The notes under the pieces were generated by a model. It was not told the DNA's origin, did not search any database, and saw only the letters and a list, made by a program, of their open reading frames with translations. DNA of 55,831 nucleotides from a virus: positions 1-55,831 of the IMG/VR virus record IMGVR_UViG_3300030419_007944. The stretch is one strand, 5' to 3'. Each line of letters begins with the position of its first letter. Within the stretch, counting starts at the first letter, position 1. Below are positions 49,790-55,831 of this stretch, piece by piece. Made by a program: the position numbers and the translations under genes.

Positions 49790-52165
49790 TTATTTAATTA
49801 ATATTTTTATTTTTGATCTTTGAAAACTCTCATTTAGACCCGGGCTTCTTCTCAGCGCTGGATTATCCGGACTCATGCCCCAATACTCAGGCTTAAGTAC
49901 GTACTGTCCATCAACTTTAATAGCTCTGTCACCATGAATTATTATATTTTTAAATTTTTCTGGATATTCATCAGCGCTGCTCAAGCCAAGATCATGGCGA
50001 GGAACAAGCACGTCTTCTCTTGTCGTACGTAAATATCGGTCCACATGTTCAGCTTTTGGCGGTTGCCGGGCCTTATCGGCAGCTAGTTGTTGTCTTACTA
50101 TAGGATGATCCCATAAATGAGCCTGTTTGGGATCTTTAATATATTCTAAAAATAATGGATCTTTCATGAGCCAATTTAACGCGCGGTCTGCTCCGGAGCC
50201 TCCGGTTTGTGTAGGTGGTAATATACCAAAGAATTCGCCCGTGGCCCGTCCAGCAATTCGAGATGCTAGTTTTGGGTTTTCGCTAGCAATAATATCCCAG
50301 ATCCCCAAGAAAAAATCCCAAAAGTCCCCGACGACCGGGATTACTCCGATGCCATATTCAACGGTTATCAGTGCGTATTCTTTTAGTGCCTCTGCGTCAA
50401 ACGGGTCTTTGCCTTCATTTCTCCGTCGCCCTTGTGCTTTAGCTAATTGCGCCCAGAGCAGGAGCGCCGCCGCCAGGCCGCTGATGGCAACCATTTTGCG
50501 CACCGACCTTAATGAATCCGCTAGAGTAGTTTGCTTGAAGTCAGGATCCAGCGGTGAAGCTTTCGTCTTTTTTCGCTTGTCTGGCGCATCATCATCGTCT
50601 AAAGGCTTGTCAGGATTCCGCGGATGTTTATCTCGACGATCAACTACTTCTTCATAGCCTTCTAGGTGGAATTTTATTTTCTCCTCAATTTGTAACAAAT
50701 CGTCTACTGTATAAAATTGCCTGTCTCTCGGAAGAGGATCATCAAGTTCAGCTCTGCCCGGGTTCCACGTTTCCCCGTGACGACCCGGCCGATCATCCCA
50801 AATTTCCAGCTCTCCTTGTGAGAGCAAAGCAATCTCGCCATCGTTGAGTGGTCGCGTCCTTCCGGGATTCGATTGATCGGGAACTCTGATATCTCTAAAT
50901 GTCTTTTCTCTACCTTGTGTTTCCTGTACCTCTCGAAGTTTATTTTCATGATCTTGTCGGAGTTCCTCTAGTTCCTCTGCCTCTTCGACGTCTCCTCGAC
51001 GTTTCATTAGATCTACTACATCGCCAATTGAATTTCCTCTTTTCCCTTCTCCTATTTTTAATTCTACACCAGACAAGCCAAACCGTCCCGGAGCAGGCTT
51101 TTCTTGAAAAAACACGGACATGGGATTTTCGGTTGGTCCGAATGGGCCGCGAAGATTTTTAAGCTTATATGCTTGAGTTTTCCACTCCTCCTTAGACTGA
51201 AATCCCAGTCGAAGCCACTTAGGGCGCGTGTCAAGTTTAGCCTTGGCCTTCGGCCACAGACCATACTCGTGGCCTAAGCCCCCCATGAAGGCCGGCCTGT
51301 AGACCCATTTATTCTTAACCCAATTAAAGATTTTTTTACGCCAAAATTTTGCTCTGGTACCAGCTTTTTTTCTAAGTTCTGCTTGCTCTTTCGCGTCCTG
51401 CTCAGCCGCGGCTATGGCCAGTTCTCCCTCTATGTCCATAAGATCACCGTGCGCGCCACGCACGAGATCAAGCGCTGAATCTTTCCACGCCTTGGTGATT
51501 TCTAGCTGCTTGCGAATATGTACTAGCAATTGCTTTCTCTGCTCCGGAGTCATCGCTCTTGAAGTATCCGTCCGGACCAAGCTGTCAACTTTTTTAGCAT
51601 CTACCATGCCAGAAGAAAGTTGTCTCGGTTGTCTCCTGCGTCGTCCTTGCCGCTTCTGTTTAGGTCCTGAATCAACAGGGTCCGCTTCGGGATCCCTGAG
51701 CATATCAGAAGAATATTCTTCTATAGAAAGTAGTGTGCCAGAATTTTGATCTATCTTGAACTCAATTGCTCTTTGTGTTACCTTGTCTAAGAGCACAGGG
51801 TTGTTCTGAGAGAGATAAAGATCAACTTCACCAGATCTGATCATTGGCGTCATTGGAGTCACATCCGGAAATTGTTGAGCAACATCTGGAGTTGGAGGAG
51901 GCATGGGCCCACCTGAGATAGTTCTAGGGAGATTCCTGCCTGGCTCTGGGGAAACCCTCACCCTTCTTTGTTCTCCGCCTTGATATGTCCCCTCGCCGGC
52001 ATCTCTCTGCGCTGCTCTTGCCTCTACGCCGGCCTGATACCAATTGGCCATGGCGTGCACCACTTCAACAACCTCACCAGACGGAGAGGCGACAAAGATA
52101 CGCTCACTAGCCTCAGCAATAATAGACTTTTCAAATCTTCTCCAAGATTTTAAAATTTCTTTCAT
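49790..52165 (-). CDS. Large leader-bearing protein, probable internal virion protein
   Basis: The 791-residue protein starts MKEILKSWRRFEKSIIAEA, a leader like those of the three proteins transcribed before it, with an IAE-A sequence resembling the T4 prohead protease site. After it come a Pro/Arg/Gly-rich region, long charged helices (about 200-300 and 370-410), and near the C-terminus hydrophobic segments: MVAISGLAAALLLWAQLAKA (about 565-585) and YGIGVIPVVGDFWDFFLGIWDIIA (about 612-636). The IPVVGDFWDFF stretch is of a type seen in membrane-associated or toxin-delivery proteins. There is no signal peptide. I infer a packaged, possibly injected protein that inserts into a membrane; the enzymatic role, if any, is unknown. 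Confidence 0.6.
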   Translation of the reverse strand: MKEILKSWRRFEKSIIAEASERIFVASPSGEVVEVVHAMANWYQAGVEARAAQRDAGEGTYQGGEQRRVRVSPEPGRNLPRTISGGPMPPPTPDVAQQFPDVTPMTPMIRSGEVDLYLSQNNPVLLDKVTQRAIEFKIDQNSGTLLSIEEYSSDMLRDPEADPVDSGPKQKRQGRRRRQPRQLSSGMVDAKKVDSLVRTDTSRAMTPEQRKQLLVHIRKQLEITKAWKDSALDLVRGAHGDLMDIEGELAIAAAEQDAKEQAELRKKAGTRAKFWRKKIFNWVKNKWVYRPAFMGGLGHEYGLWPKAKAKLDTRPKWLRLGFQSKEEWKTQAYKLKNLRGPFGPTENPMSVFFQEKPAPGRFGLSGVELKIGEGKRGNSIGDVVDLMKRRGDVEEAEELEELRQDHENKLREVQETQGREKTFRDIRVPDQSNPGRTRPLNDGEIALLSQGELEIWDDRPGRHGETWNPGRAELDDPLPRDRQFYTVDDLLQIEEKIKFHLEGYEEVVDRRDKHPRNPDKPLDDDDAPDKRKKTKASPLDPDFKQTTLADSLRSVRKMVAISGLAAALLLWAQLAKAQGRRRNEGKDPFDAEALKEYALITVEYGIGVIPVVGDFWDFFLGIWDIIASENPKLASRIAGRATGEFFGILPPTQTGGSGADRALNWLMKDPLFLEYIKDPKQAHLWDHPIVRQQLAADKARQPPKAEHVDRYLRTTREDVLVPRHDLGLSSADEYPEKFKNIIIHGDRAIKVDGQYVLKPEYWGMSPDNPALRRSPGLNESFQRSKIKILIK

Positions 52166-52184
52166 ATTTTACAACACCCTTTAA

Positions 52185-52871
52185 TTAATTAGTCTGTTGC
52201 GCCTCTTTATCGCCCCATTCTGGAGGGACTTCTAAATCTTTATGCTTGATGCCTTTTTGCGCAGACCTTTGCTTGACACATGGAGGAAGACTCTTTGCCC
52301 GGGCATGAGTGGTCGTCCCCTCGATCCAGGTAATATCTACTCTGTCGCACAGTCCTAGTTTTTCCATTTTTTTGACAGCGCGCTTAACTATTCCAGGGCT
52401 GTAGGTAGCATCCAAATATGTCACGTGAACTTTGCTTAGCAAACCATCATCCAAGGACAGTATAAAATTGCTCATGGGCTTGCCTCCAGCACTGTGAGCG
52501 ATCAAACTTATTTTTCCAAACTGTACAGCGCCTCCGAGCGTATCGGATACATATCTTAAAAAATCACTAGGTAGATAATTGCCTTTTTTCTGAGGATCTG
52601 CCCCTAAATTGGGAACTACCAAGACAGTATTTGGCTCTTTTGGAACCCTGGAAGTTAGTTTGTCCAGCCTAGCGCTGTGATCGAAAACTTTCACTCTATA
52701 TTTGCCATGAAAATACAATATTATATTAATTGGACTTTCTACATCTAGATCGCCAGGGATGCTTAATGCAAAGGGCCTTTCTTTTCCCTGCTCGCCAAAG
52801 GCTGCAGATAGGGAGGATCTACTGTCTTTTTGTTCCTGAAAAGTTCGCCAATTTTCAAATAGTTTTCGCAC
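52185..52871 (-). CDS. Alpha/beta-hydrolase (serine esterase-like) with LFENWR leader
   Basis: A 228-residue protein. After the leader MRKLFENWRTFQEQ comes a hydrolase core: PINIILYFHGKYRV (oxyanion strand), NTVLVVPNLG, ISLIAHSAGG (nucleophile Ser), VTYLDATYS (acid Asp) and a late TTTHARAKS (His). So the triad appears complete, unlike the related domain in the 1,315-residue baseplate protein, where the nucleophile is lost. Start is GTG 52871; GGAGG lies ten bases upstream. It may cleave host lipids, cell-wall esters or a polysaccharide acyl group, and may be carried in the virion. Confidence 0.68.
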   Translation of the reverse strand: MRKLFENWRTFQEQKDSRSSLSAAFGEQGKERPFALSIPGDLDVESPINIILYFHGKYRVKVFDHSARLDKLTSRVPKEPNTVLVVPNLGADPQKKGNYLPSDFLRYVSDTLGGAVQFGKISLIAHSAGGKPMSNFILSLDDGLLSKVHVTYLDATYSPGIVKRAVKKMEKLGLCDRVDITWIEGTTTHARAKSLPPCVKQRSAQKGIKHKDLEVPPEWGDKEAQQTN

Positions 52872-52874
52872 CTC

Positions 52875-52985
52875 TCAGCCGCCTCCATAGGTCTTCCACA
52901 GTTCAACAACCTCTTCGTACTCTTTTATACATTTGCACTCCTTAAGCGCCTCATCGAGTGGTTTGTGTTTTTTTTGTTGTCTCAT
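52875..52985 (-). CDS. Tiny ORF of 36 residues
   Basis: A short frame that opens with ATG 52985 in a four-base ATGA overlap with the upstream stop and ends four bases before the hydrolase start. It encodes a Lys/Glu-rich helical peptide (MRQQKKHKPLDEALKECKC, then KEYEEVVELWKTYGGG). The coupling at both ends supports translation. Function unknown. Confidence 0.5.
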   Translation of the reverse strand: MRQQKKHKPLDEALKECKCIKEYEEVVELWKTYGGG

Positions 52986-53476
52986 AACAGTTCTTTGGTT
53001 AATAATATATAGTTTTCCTCCACCATATCGTCGCCATCTATAACCTGTACTTCATAGCCCATTTCTTGCAAGACTTTATATTCAGAAGAAGATGTCCATC
53101 TTTCGCGAATCATCTCCATGAGCTTTTGAGTATAAGCGCCTATTAATTGAGCTTTTATTTGTAATCCTCCAGATTCGTTAAGAACCGGTGATTTATAAAT
53201 TTTTCTTACTTGAATTTCCAAAACTTTTTCTATACTTTCTTGTATCTTCTGGCTATCTGGTCCTTTTTTTTCTCCTGACTTAACCTCGTAAGTTAGACAT
53301 TCACAGATAGTCTTCCCTTCTTTTGTTTTCGCAAAATCTAGTTTAATTTCCTTGGCTACACATTGCTTGTTTTTATTCCAAACACAATCAGTGCATAGAC
53401 AGTCACACGCAACTTTAGGCTGATCATTGTCTTCTTCTCGCAAATATTTTTGCCAATTTTCAAATAAATTTTTCAT
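52982..53476 (-). CDS. Cys-rich protein with LFENWR leader
   Basis: A 164-residue protein that begins MKNLFENWQKYLREEDN, followed by a Cys cluster, ACDCLCTDCVWNKNKQC (Cys24, 26, 29, 38), and another Cys at about 59, likely to bind metal or form disulphides. The C-terminal half is mixed helical and beta (QIKAQLIGAYTQKLMEMIRERW, YEVQVIDGDDMVEENYILL). It is coupled to the 36-residue ORF by ATGA. The leader points to packaging in the capsid. Confidence 0.6.
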   Translation of the reverse strand: MKNLFENWQKYLREEDNDQPKVACDCLCTDCVWNKNKQCVAKEIKLDFAKTKEGKTICECLTYEVKSGEKKGPDSQKIQESIEKVLEIQVRKIYKSPVLNESGGLQIKAQLIGAYTQKLMEMIRERWTSSSEYKVLQEMGYEVQVIDGDDMVEENYILLTKELL

Positions 53477-53640
53477 TTTTGTTTGACCAGTCTTGTCAAT
53501 CTTTTGACTTGCTTTTGTAGTTGGACAACTTCTTTTTCAAGATTATCAATTCTAGTTTGAGTTGTGTAATAAAATCCACTAGCAGCAACTGCAAAAGTGA
53601 TAATTGTTATTAGTGATTTTAAATCTAGATTAAATTTCAT
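53473..53640 (-). CDS. Small membrane-anchored coiled-coil protein
   Basis: A 55-residue protein: short polar start, a hydrophobic segment at about 9-24 (SLITIITFAVAASGFYY), and a heptad coiled coil (TRIDNLEKEVVQLQKQVKRLTRLV). The start at 53640 and the TGA at 53473 overlap the next gene's ATG, indicating coupling. Such single-pass coiled-coil proteins are common in T4-like phages near lysis or membrane genes. Role unknown. Confidence 0.6.
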   Translation of the reverse strand: MKFNLDLKSLITIITFAVAASGFYYTTQTRIDNLEKEVVQLQKQVKRLTRLVKQK

Positions 53641-53642
53641 AT

Positions 53643-53819
53643 TTAAAAAAAGTGTCGGCCATTATAGGTTCGACACGGCCCAAAATGTCCTGAAGCTTTT
53701 ATACAGAAAAAGACTGAATCTCCTCTCTTTGTTTTTCCCTGACACGCTGTTGAGCGAATTACTTCTGGAAAACCAAAAAGTCTTTTAAGCAAATTACGTA
53801 TGTTTGTCAAAATTTTCAT
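53643..53819 (-). CDS. Small Cys-containing protein, CxxG-HFGPC motif
   Basis: The 58-residue protein has MKILTNIRNLLKRLFGFPEV and three Cys in ACQGKTKRGDSVFFCIKASGHFGPC, resembling the C-terminal CHGRFGPC of the Cas4-like nuclease. ATG 53819 overlaps the upstream stop by four bases (ATGA); a longer frame exists to 53831. Possibly a small metal-binding protein. Confidence 0.5.
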   Translation of the reverse strand: MKILTNIRNLLKRLFGFPEVIRSTACQGKTKRGDSVFFCIKASGHFGPCRTYNGRHFF

Positions 53820-54358
53820 ACACCAGCCCACTCTTTAAGATCGCTCAACAGAGCGGCTGATCTTTCTTTAGAGGCAACATTGAAGCGAGGCGCCTTATTA
53901 GCATATTTTCCATGCCACCAAACATAATCTCCAGCTTCTACCACCATCTCTTCAAAATCGTCCACTATAGTTCGAATTTCATCCTCGTCGATCAAAGCTT
54001 TCTCTCCTGCAGCATATATCCCGGATCCGATCGATGTTGTCCACCAGTCCAAACTATTTGCGAGTTTTTGAGGGTCAGCAGCTGGGTCTTCTATTATAGC
54101 TATATAACTGTGCACATCTTGTACTACCTCTTTTAGATCCCCAACGATTGGTGATCCTGTCATTTCAGCTAAATGCAAACCATGAACACCGTTGTCCAGA
54201 AAAGCATTAAAAATCTTTTGTTCGTCAGATGTTTCCTGTTCTTGCGGTTCAAGCTCACCTTTATCGATAATAGCTAATTCTTTCTCGTCGTCGATCCCGT
54301 CGTTGTCTGTGTCAACTTCGATTAAATATTTTCTCCAGTTTTCGAATAGTTTTTGCAT
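53816..54358 (-). CDS. Leader-bearing protein with Ca2+-binding-type repeat
   Basis: The 180-residue protein starts MQKLFENWRKYLIEV, the LFENWR leader, followed at once by DTDNDGIDDEKE, a calcium-binding loop of the EF-hand/thrombospondin type 3 kind. The rest is helical (IFNAFLDNGVHGLHLAEM, LKEVVQDVHSYIAIIED, DEIRTIVDDFEEMVVEAGDYVWWHGKYANK). ATG 54358 is chosen because the leader starts there; the frame is open to 54403, inside the end of the LamG gene. LIE followed by V fits a prohead protease site. Probably packaged in the virion. Confidence 0.6.
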   Translation of the reverse strand: MQKLFENWRKYLIEVDTDNDGIDDEKELAIIDKGELEPQEQETSDEQKIFNAFLDNGVHGLHLAEMTGSPIVGDLKEVVQDVHSYIAIIEDPAADPQKLANSLDWWTTSIGSGIYAAGEKALIDEDEIRTIVDDFEEMVVEAGDYVWWHGKYANKAPRFNVASKERSAALLSDLKEWAGV

Positions 54359-54372
54359 ATTATTAAATAGTT

Positions 54373-55665
54373 TTAAGAATTTGAAAAAGGGCTTGAGTCC
54401 CAAGTTGGATAAGCTGTTGTACCTCCGGAAATGGCGCCAAAAGTTGCGTGATTGCCATTTCCTGAGTAATCAGTGATGGTGGTTCCACTACCTTCATTAA
54501 ATTTCCAATACCCCACAAGGCCACTTTGTTTTCTAAGGTCAAACTTTCTTCGTGTTCGTGGTATCTGTGGACCGTTACTATCATACACAGTTGCAACCCA
54601 GTCAGCATCTTTTGCGGTATTGAAAATAGCTACTTCACTAAGAGCGCAAGCCCAGCCATTGTTCCAGTTATCTTCATTATTCCTTGCCCCAAAATACATA
54701 CCACCAGTTGAGCCACCTGTAGCGCTCCAATTGATAGTGTCTGTGCTCCGGAGCACGCCGTTTACATATATTTTACGATCCGCACCAGAAGATGTATCTG
54801 AGCGATCGTCATATGTTACTACAAAATGATACCAAGTACCGTCTGTTTTTAGATTCCAGTGGGCGCCCTCGCGAGTCAACAATGACTCTTCTAATGGGAC
54901 GTCCAACTCTGTTCCGGAGCCATCTCCATCCCTCCATTCTTTTATTCCTTGGCTTTTACCAATACCGAAGTATGATTGACGTTTTCTAAGTATACCAAAC
55001 ACAAATCGTTGATTATTATTATGTCTTCTACCAAAGGCATACATACTATTTCCTACTTCAGCAGGTCTAACCCAATAAGAAACGGTAAATCCTAAATTGA
55101 GATCATAATCATCAGGATTAAAGTTAGTTGTTGCATAACTTTGCGATGCGCCGCTGGTGTTTCCACTAAACGTTAAGACATCATTTGGAGTTCTTCCCCT
55201 TGCGCGCGGACTGTGGCGTCGTTTTGCTATCAGGTTATCATTCTTGAATTCCGCCATAGCATGTTCGAAATCTAGATCAGCCAATTTTTGATTGAGAGGG
55301 TTGGATATCCAGGCATTCCAATCAAGTACCTGAAGTGAGGGTTCACGATTTTGAATTATAATTCTTATTTCTTCAAGCTTTTTCTTTTCTCGTTTTTGAC
55401 GATCTAGTTGAGCTAATAAAGTATCAAGCTGTTCATTCCATTTGTCTTCAGCTAATTTTTCTTTTGCTTGGATATTCTTCTGGCGAAGACGTTCAGCTTC
55501 CTGCTGTTCTAGAAGAAGCTTCTTGCGTGTTGCAATCTCTTCTTGTCTGCGGGCTTCTTCTTCTAATATAGCAATTCGCTCAGCTTCTTTCTTAGCTTCT
55601 AGTTCAGCCTCGCGCCGGCGCTTTGCTTCTAACTGTCTTTGTCGCCGCTTAATGTACTCTAGCAT
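54373..55665 (-). CDS. Coiled-coil LamG-domain protein
   Basis: A 430-residue protein. The N-terminus (1-110) is a highly charged helical coiled coil (EAKRRREAELEAKKEAERIAILEEEARRQEE). Residues about 160-425 form a LamG/concanavalin domain: DYDLNLGFTVSYWVRP, WYHFVVTYDDRSD, KIYVNGVLR, GMYFGARNNEDNWNNGWACALSEVAIF and GLVGYWKFNEGSGTTITDYSG, the usual pattern. It starts at ATG 55665 with GGGATATAG upstream. The second LamG protein of the window, it probably belongs to a virion appendage or decoration that binds glycans. It follows the tmRNA. Confidence 0.75.
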   Translation of the reverse strand: MLEYIKRRQRQLEAKRRREAELEAKKEAERIAILEEEARRQEEIATRKKLLLEQQEAERLRQKNIQAKEKLAEDKWNEQLDTLLAQLDRQKREKKKLEEIRIIIQNREPSLQVLDWNAWISNPLNQKLADLDFEHAMAEFKNDNLIAKRRHSPRARGRTPNDVLTFSGNTSGASQSYATTNFNPDDYDLNLGFTVSYWVRPAEVGNSMYAFGRRHNNNQRFVFGILRKRQSYFGIGKSQGIKEWRDGDGSGTELDVPLEESLLTREGAHWNLKTDGTWYHFVVTYDDRSDTSSGADRKIYVNGVLRSTDTINWSATGGSTGGMYFGARNNEDNWNNGWACALSEVAIFNTAKDADWVATVYDSNGPQIPRTRRKFDLRKQSGLVGYWKFNEGSGTTITDYSGNGNHATFGAISGGTTAYPTWDSSPFSNS

Positions 55666-55686
55666 CTATATCCCTTGTTTGATAAA

Positions 55687-55831
55687 TGGTGGAGGTGCCG
55701 GGAATCGAACCCGGGTCCTAAATATATCCATTATAACGTCATTCACAAGGTTGTTCAGTTATAAGAACTCTGACAAACACCCACCGAGCGCACCACCAAG
55801 TTTGTCCTATGGGCCTAACTTGGAAAAACCA
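55687..55831 (-). ncRNA. ssrA: tmRNA, 3' part (5' part beyond right edge)
   Basis: The minus strand ends in GGACCCGGGTTCGATT, then CCCGGCACCTCCACCA: a tmRNA-type GGAC before a 5-bp T arm (CCGGG/CCCGG), a 7-base acceptor strand CACCTCC and encoded CCA. No matching tRNA body lies upstream. There is instead a classic pseudoknot in order CCAAG (55819-55823), GACAAA (55801-55806), CTTGG (55796-55800), TTTGTC (55772-55777), and a 7-bp hairpin TTATAAC/GTTATAA (55731-55737 with 55758-55764). The 5' half, with the tag reading frame, should lie just right of the window. tmRNA frees stalled ribosomes. Confidence 0.8.

Noticed and set aside
53660-53690. T-arm-like string GGTTCGA as another tRNA
   Set aside because: The surrounding bases do not form an acceptor or anticodon arm and they code for the 58-residue protein's C-terminus.
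55687-55780. A conventional tRNA at the right edge
   Set aside because: No 5' acceptor strand, D arm or anticodon arm at a tRNA distance; the pseudoknot and GGAC before the T arm fit tmRNA.

Overview
This window is a stretch of a large tailed-phage genome, a distant relative of the T4-like myoviruses. It has gp25-like and gp6-like baseplate proteins, a gp55-like late sigma factor with an exact TATAAATA late-promoter match, a PhoH/PIN protein, a Cas4/RecB-type nuclease, a tRNA and the 3' part of a tmRNA. Every protein gene but one lies on the minus strand, so transcription runs from high to low coordinates. Genes are packed with ATGA, TGATG and TAATG overlaps. The host is probably a Gram-negative bacterium: there are ADP-heptose-type genes and two predicted lipoproteins, and the style of the thioredoxin-like lipoprotein hints at a deltaproteobacterial or myxobacterial type of host (weak inference).

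Layout by coordinate. (1) 1-21,300, virion baseplate block. In transcription order: a 1,315-residue hub-like protein with hydrolase-like and M15 peptidase-like domains that look catalytically dead, a spike-like protein, a giant 3,362-residue protein, gp25-like, gp6-like, a DNRLRE-type protein and a LamG-type protein that runs off the left edge. (2) 21,310-23,112, small regulatory genes: a gp55-like sigma factor, a membrane protein, a zinc ribbon and two small proteins. (3) 23,106-42,662, about 19.5 kb of surface-sugar genes: nucleotide-sugar enzymes (split HldE kinase and nucleotidyltransferase, ColD-like 3-dehydratase, RmlC-like epimerase, two SDR enzymes, cupin, HAD phosphatase), a TPP-dependent acetolactate synthase-like enzyme, PanB, two radical SAM enzymes (one with a B12-binding domain), a probable 2OG oxygenase, a DUF962 protein and at least six glycosyltransferases. 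(4) 42,659-49,789, a mixed block: nuclease, metallopeptidase, thioredoxin-like lipoprotein, PhoH/PIN, a trypsin-like lipoprotein (the only plus-strand gene), a SpoU methyltransferase that seems to start at ATT, tRNA-Lys, a thermonuclease-like protein, an odd tRNA-like element and small proteins. (5) 49,790-55,831: four proteins share a short LFENWR-type N-terminal leader, probably a capsid-targeting signal. With them are a second LamG protein, several very small genes and a tmRNA 3' end at the right edge.

How it fits together. The sigma factor, acting at T4-type promoters, would drive the late structural genes. The sugar block could make an unusual deoxy or branched sugar and heptose glycan, used either to remodel the host surface or to decorate virions. 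The leader-bearing proteins, including an active-looking serine hydrolase, are good candidates for internal head proteins that are packaged and perhaps injected. The tRNA, tmRNA and SpoU genes support translation. There is no stretch over 300 bases without a gene. No insertion sequence, CRISPR array or integrase was seen.
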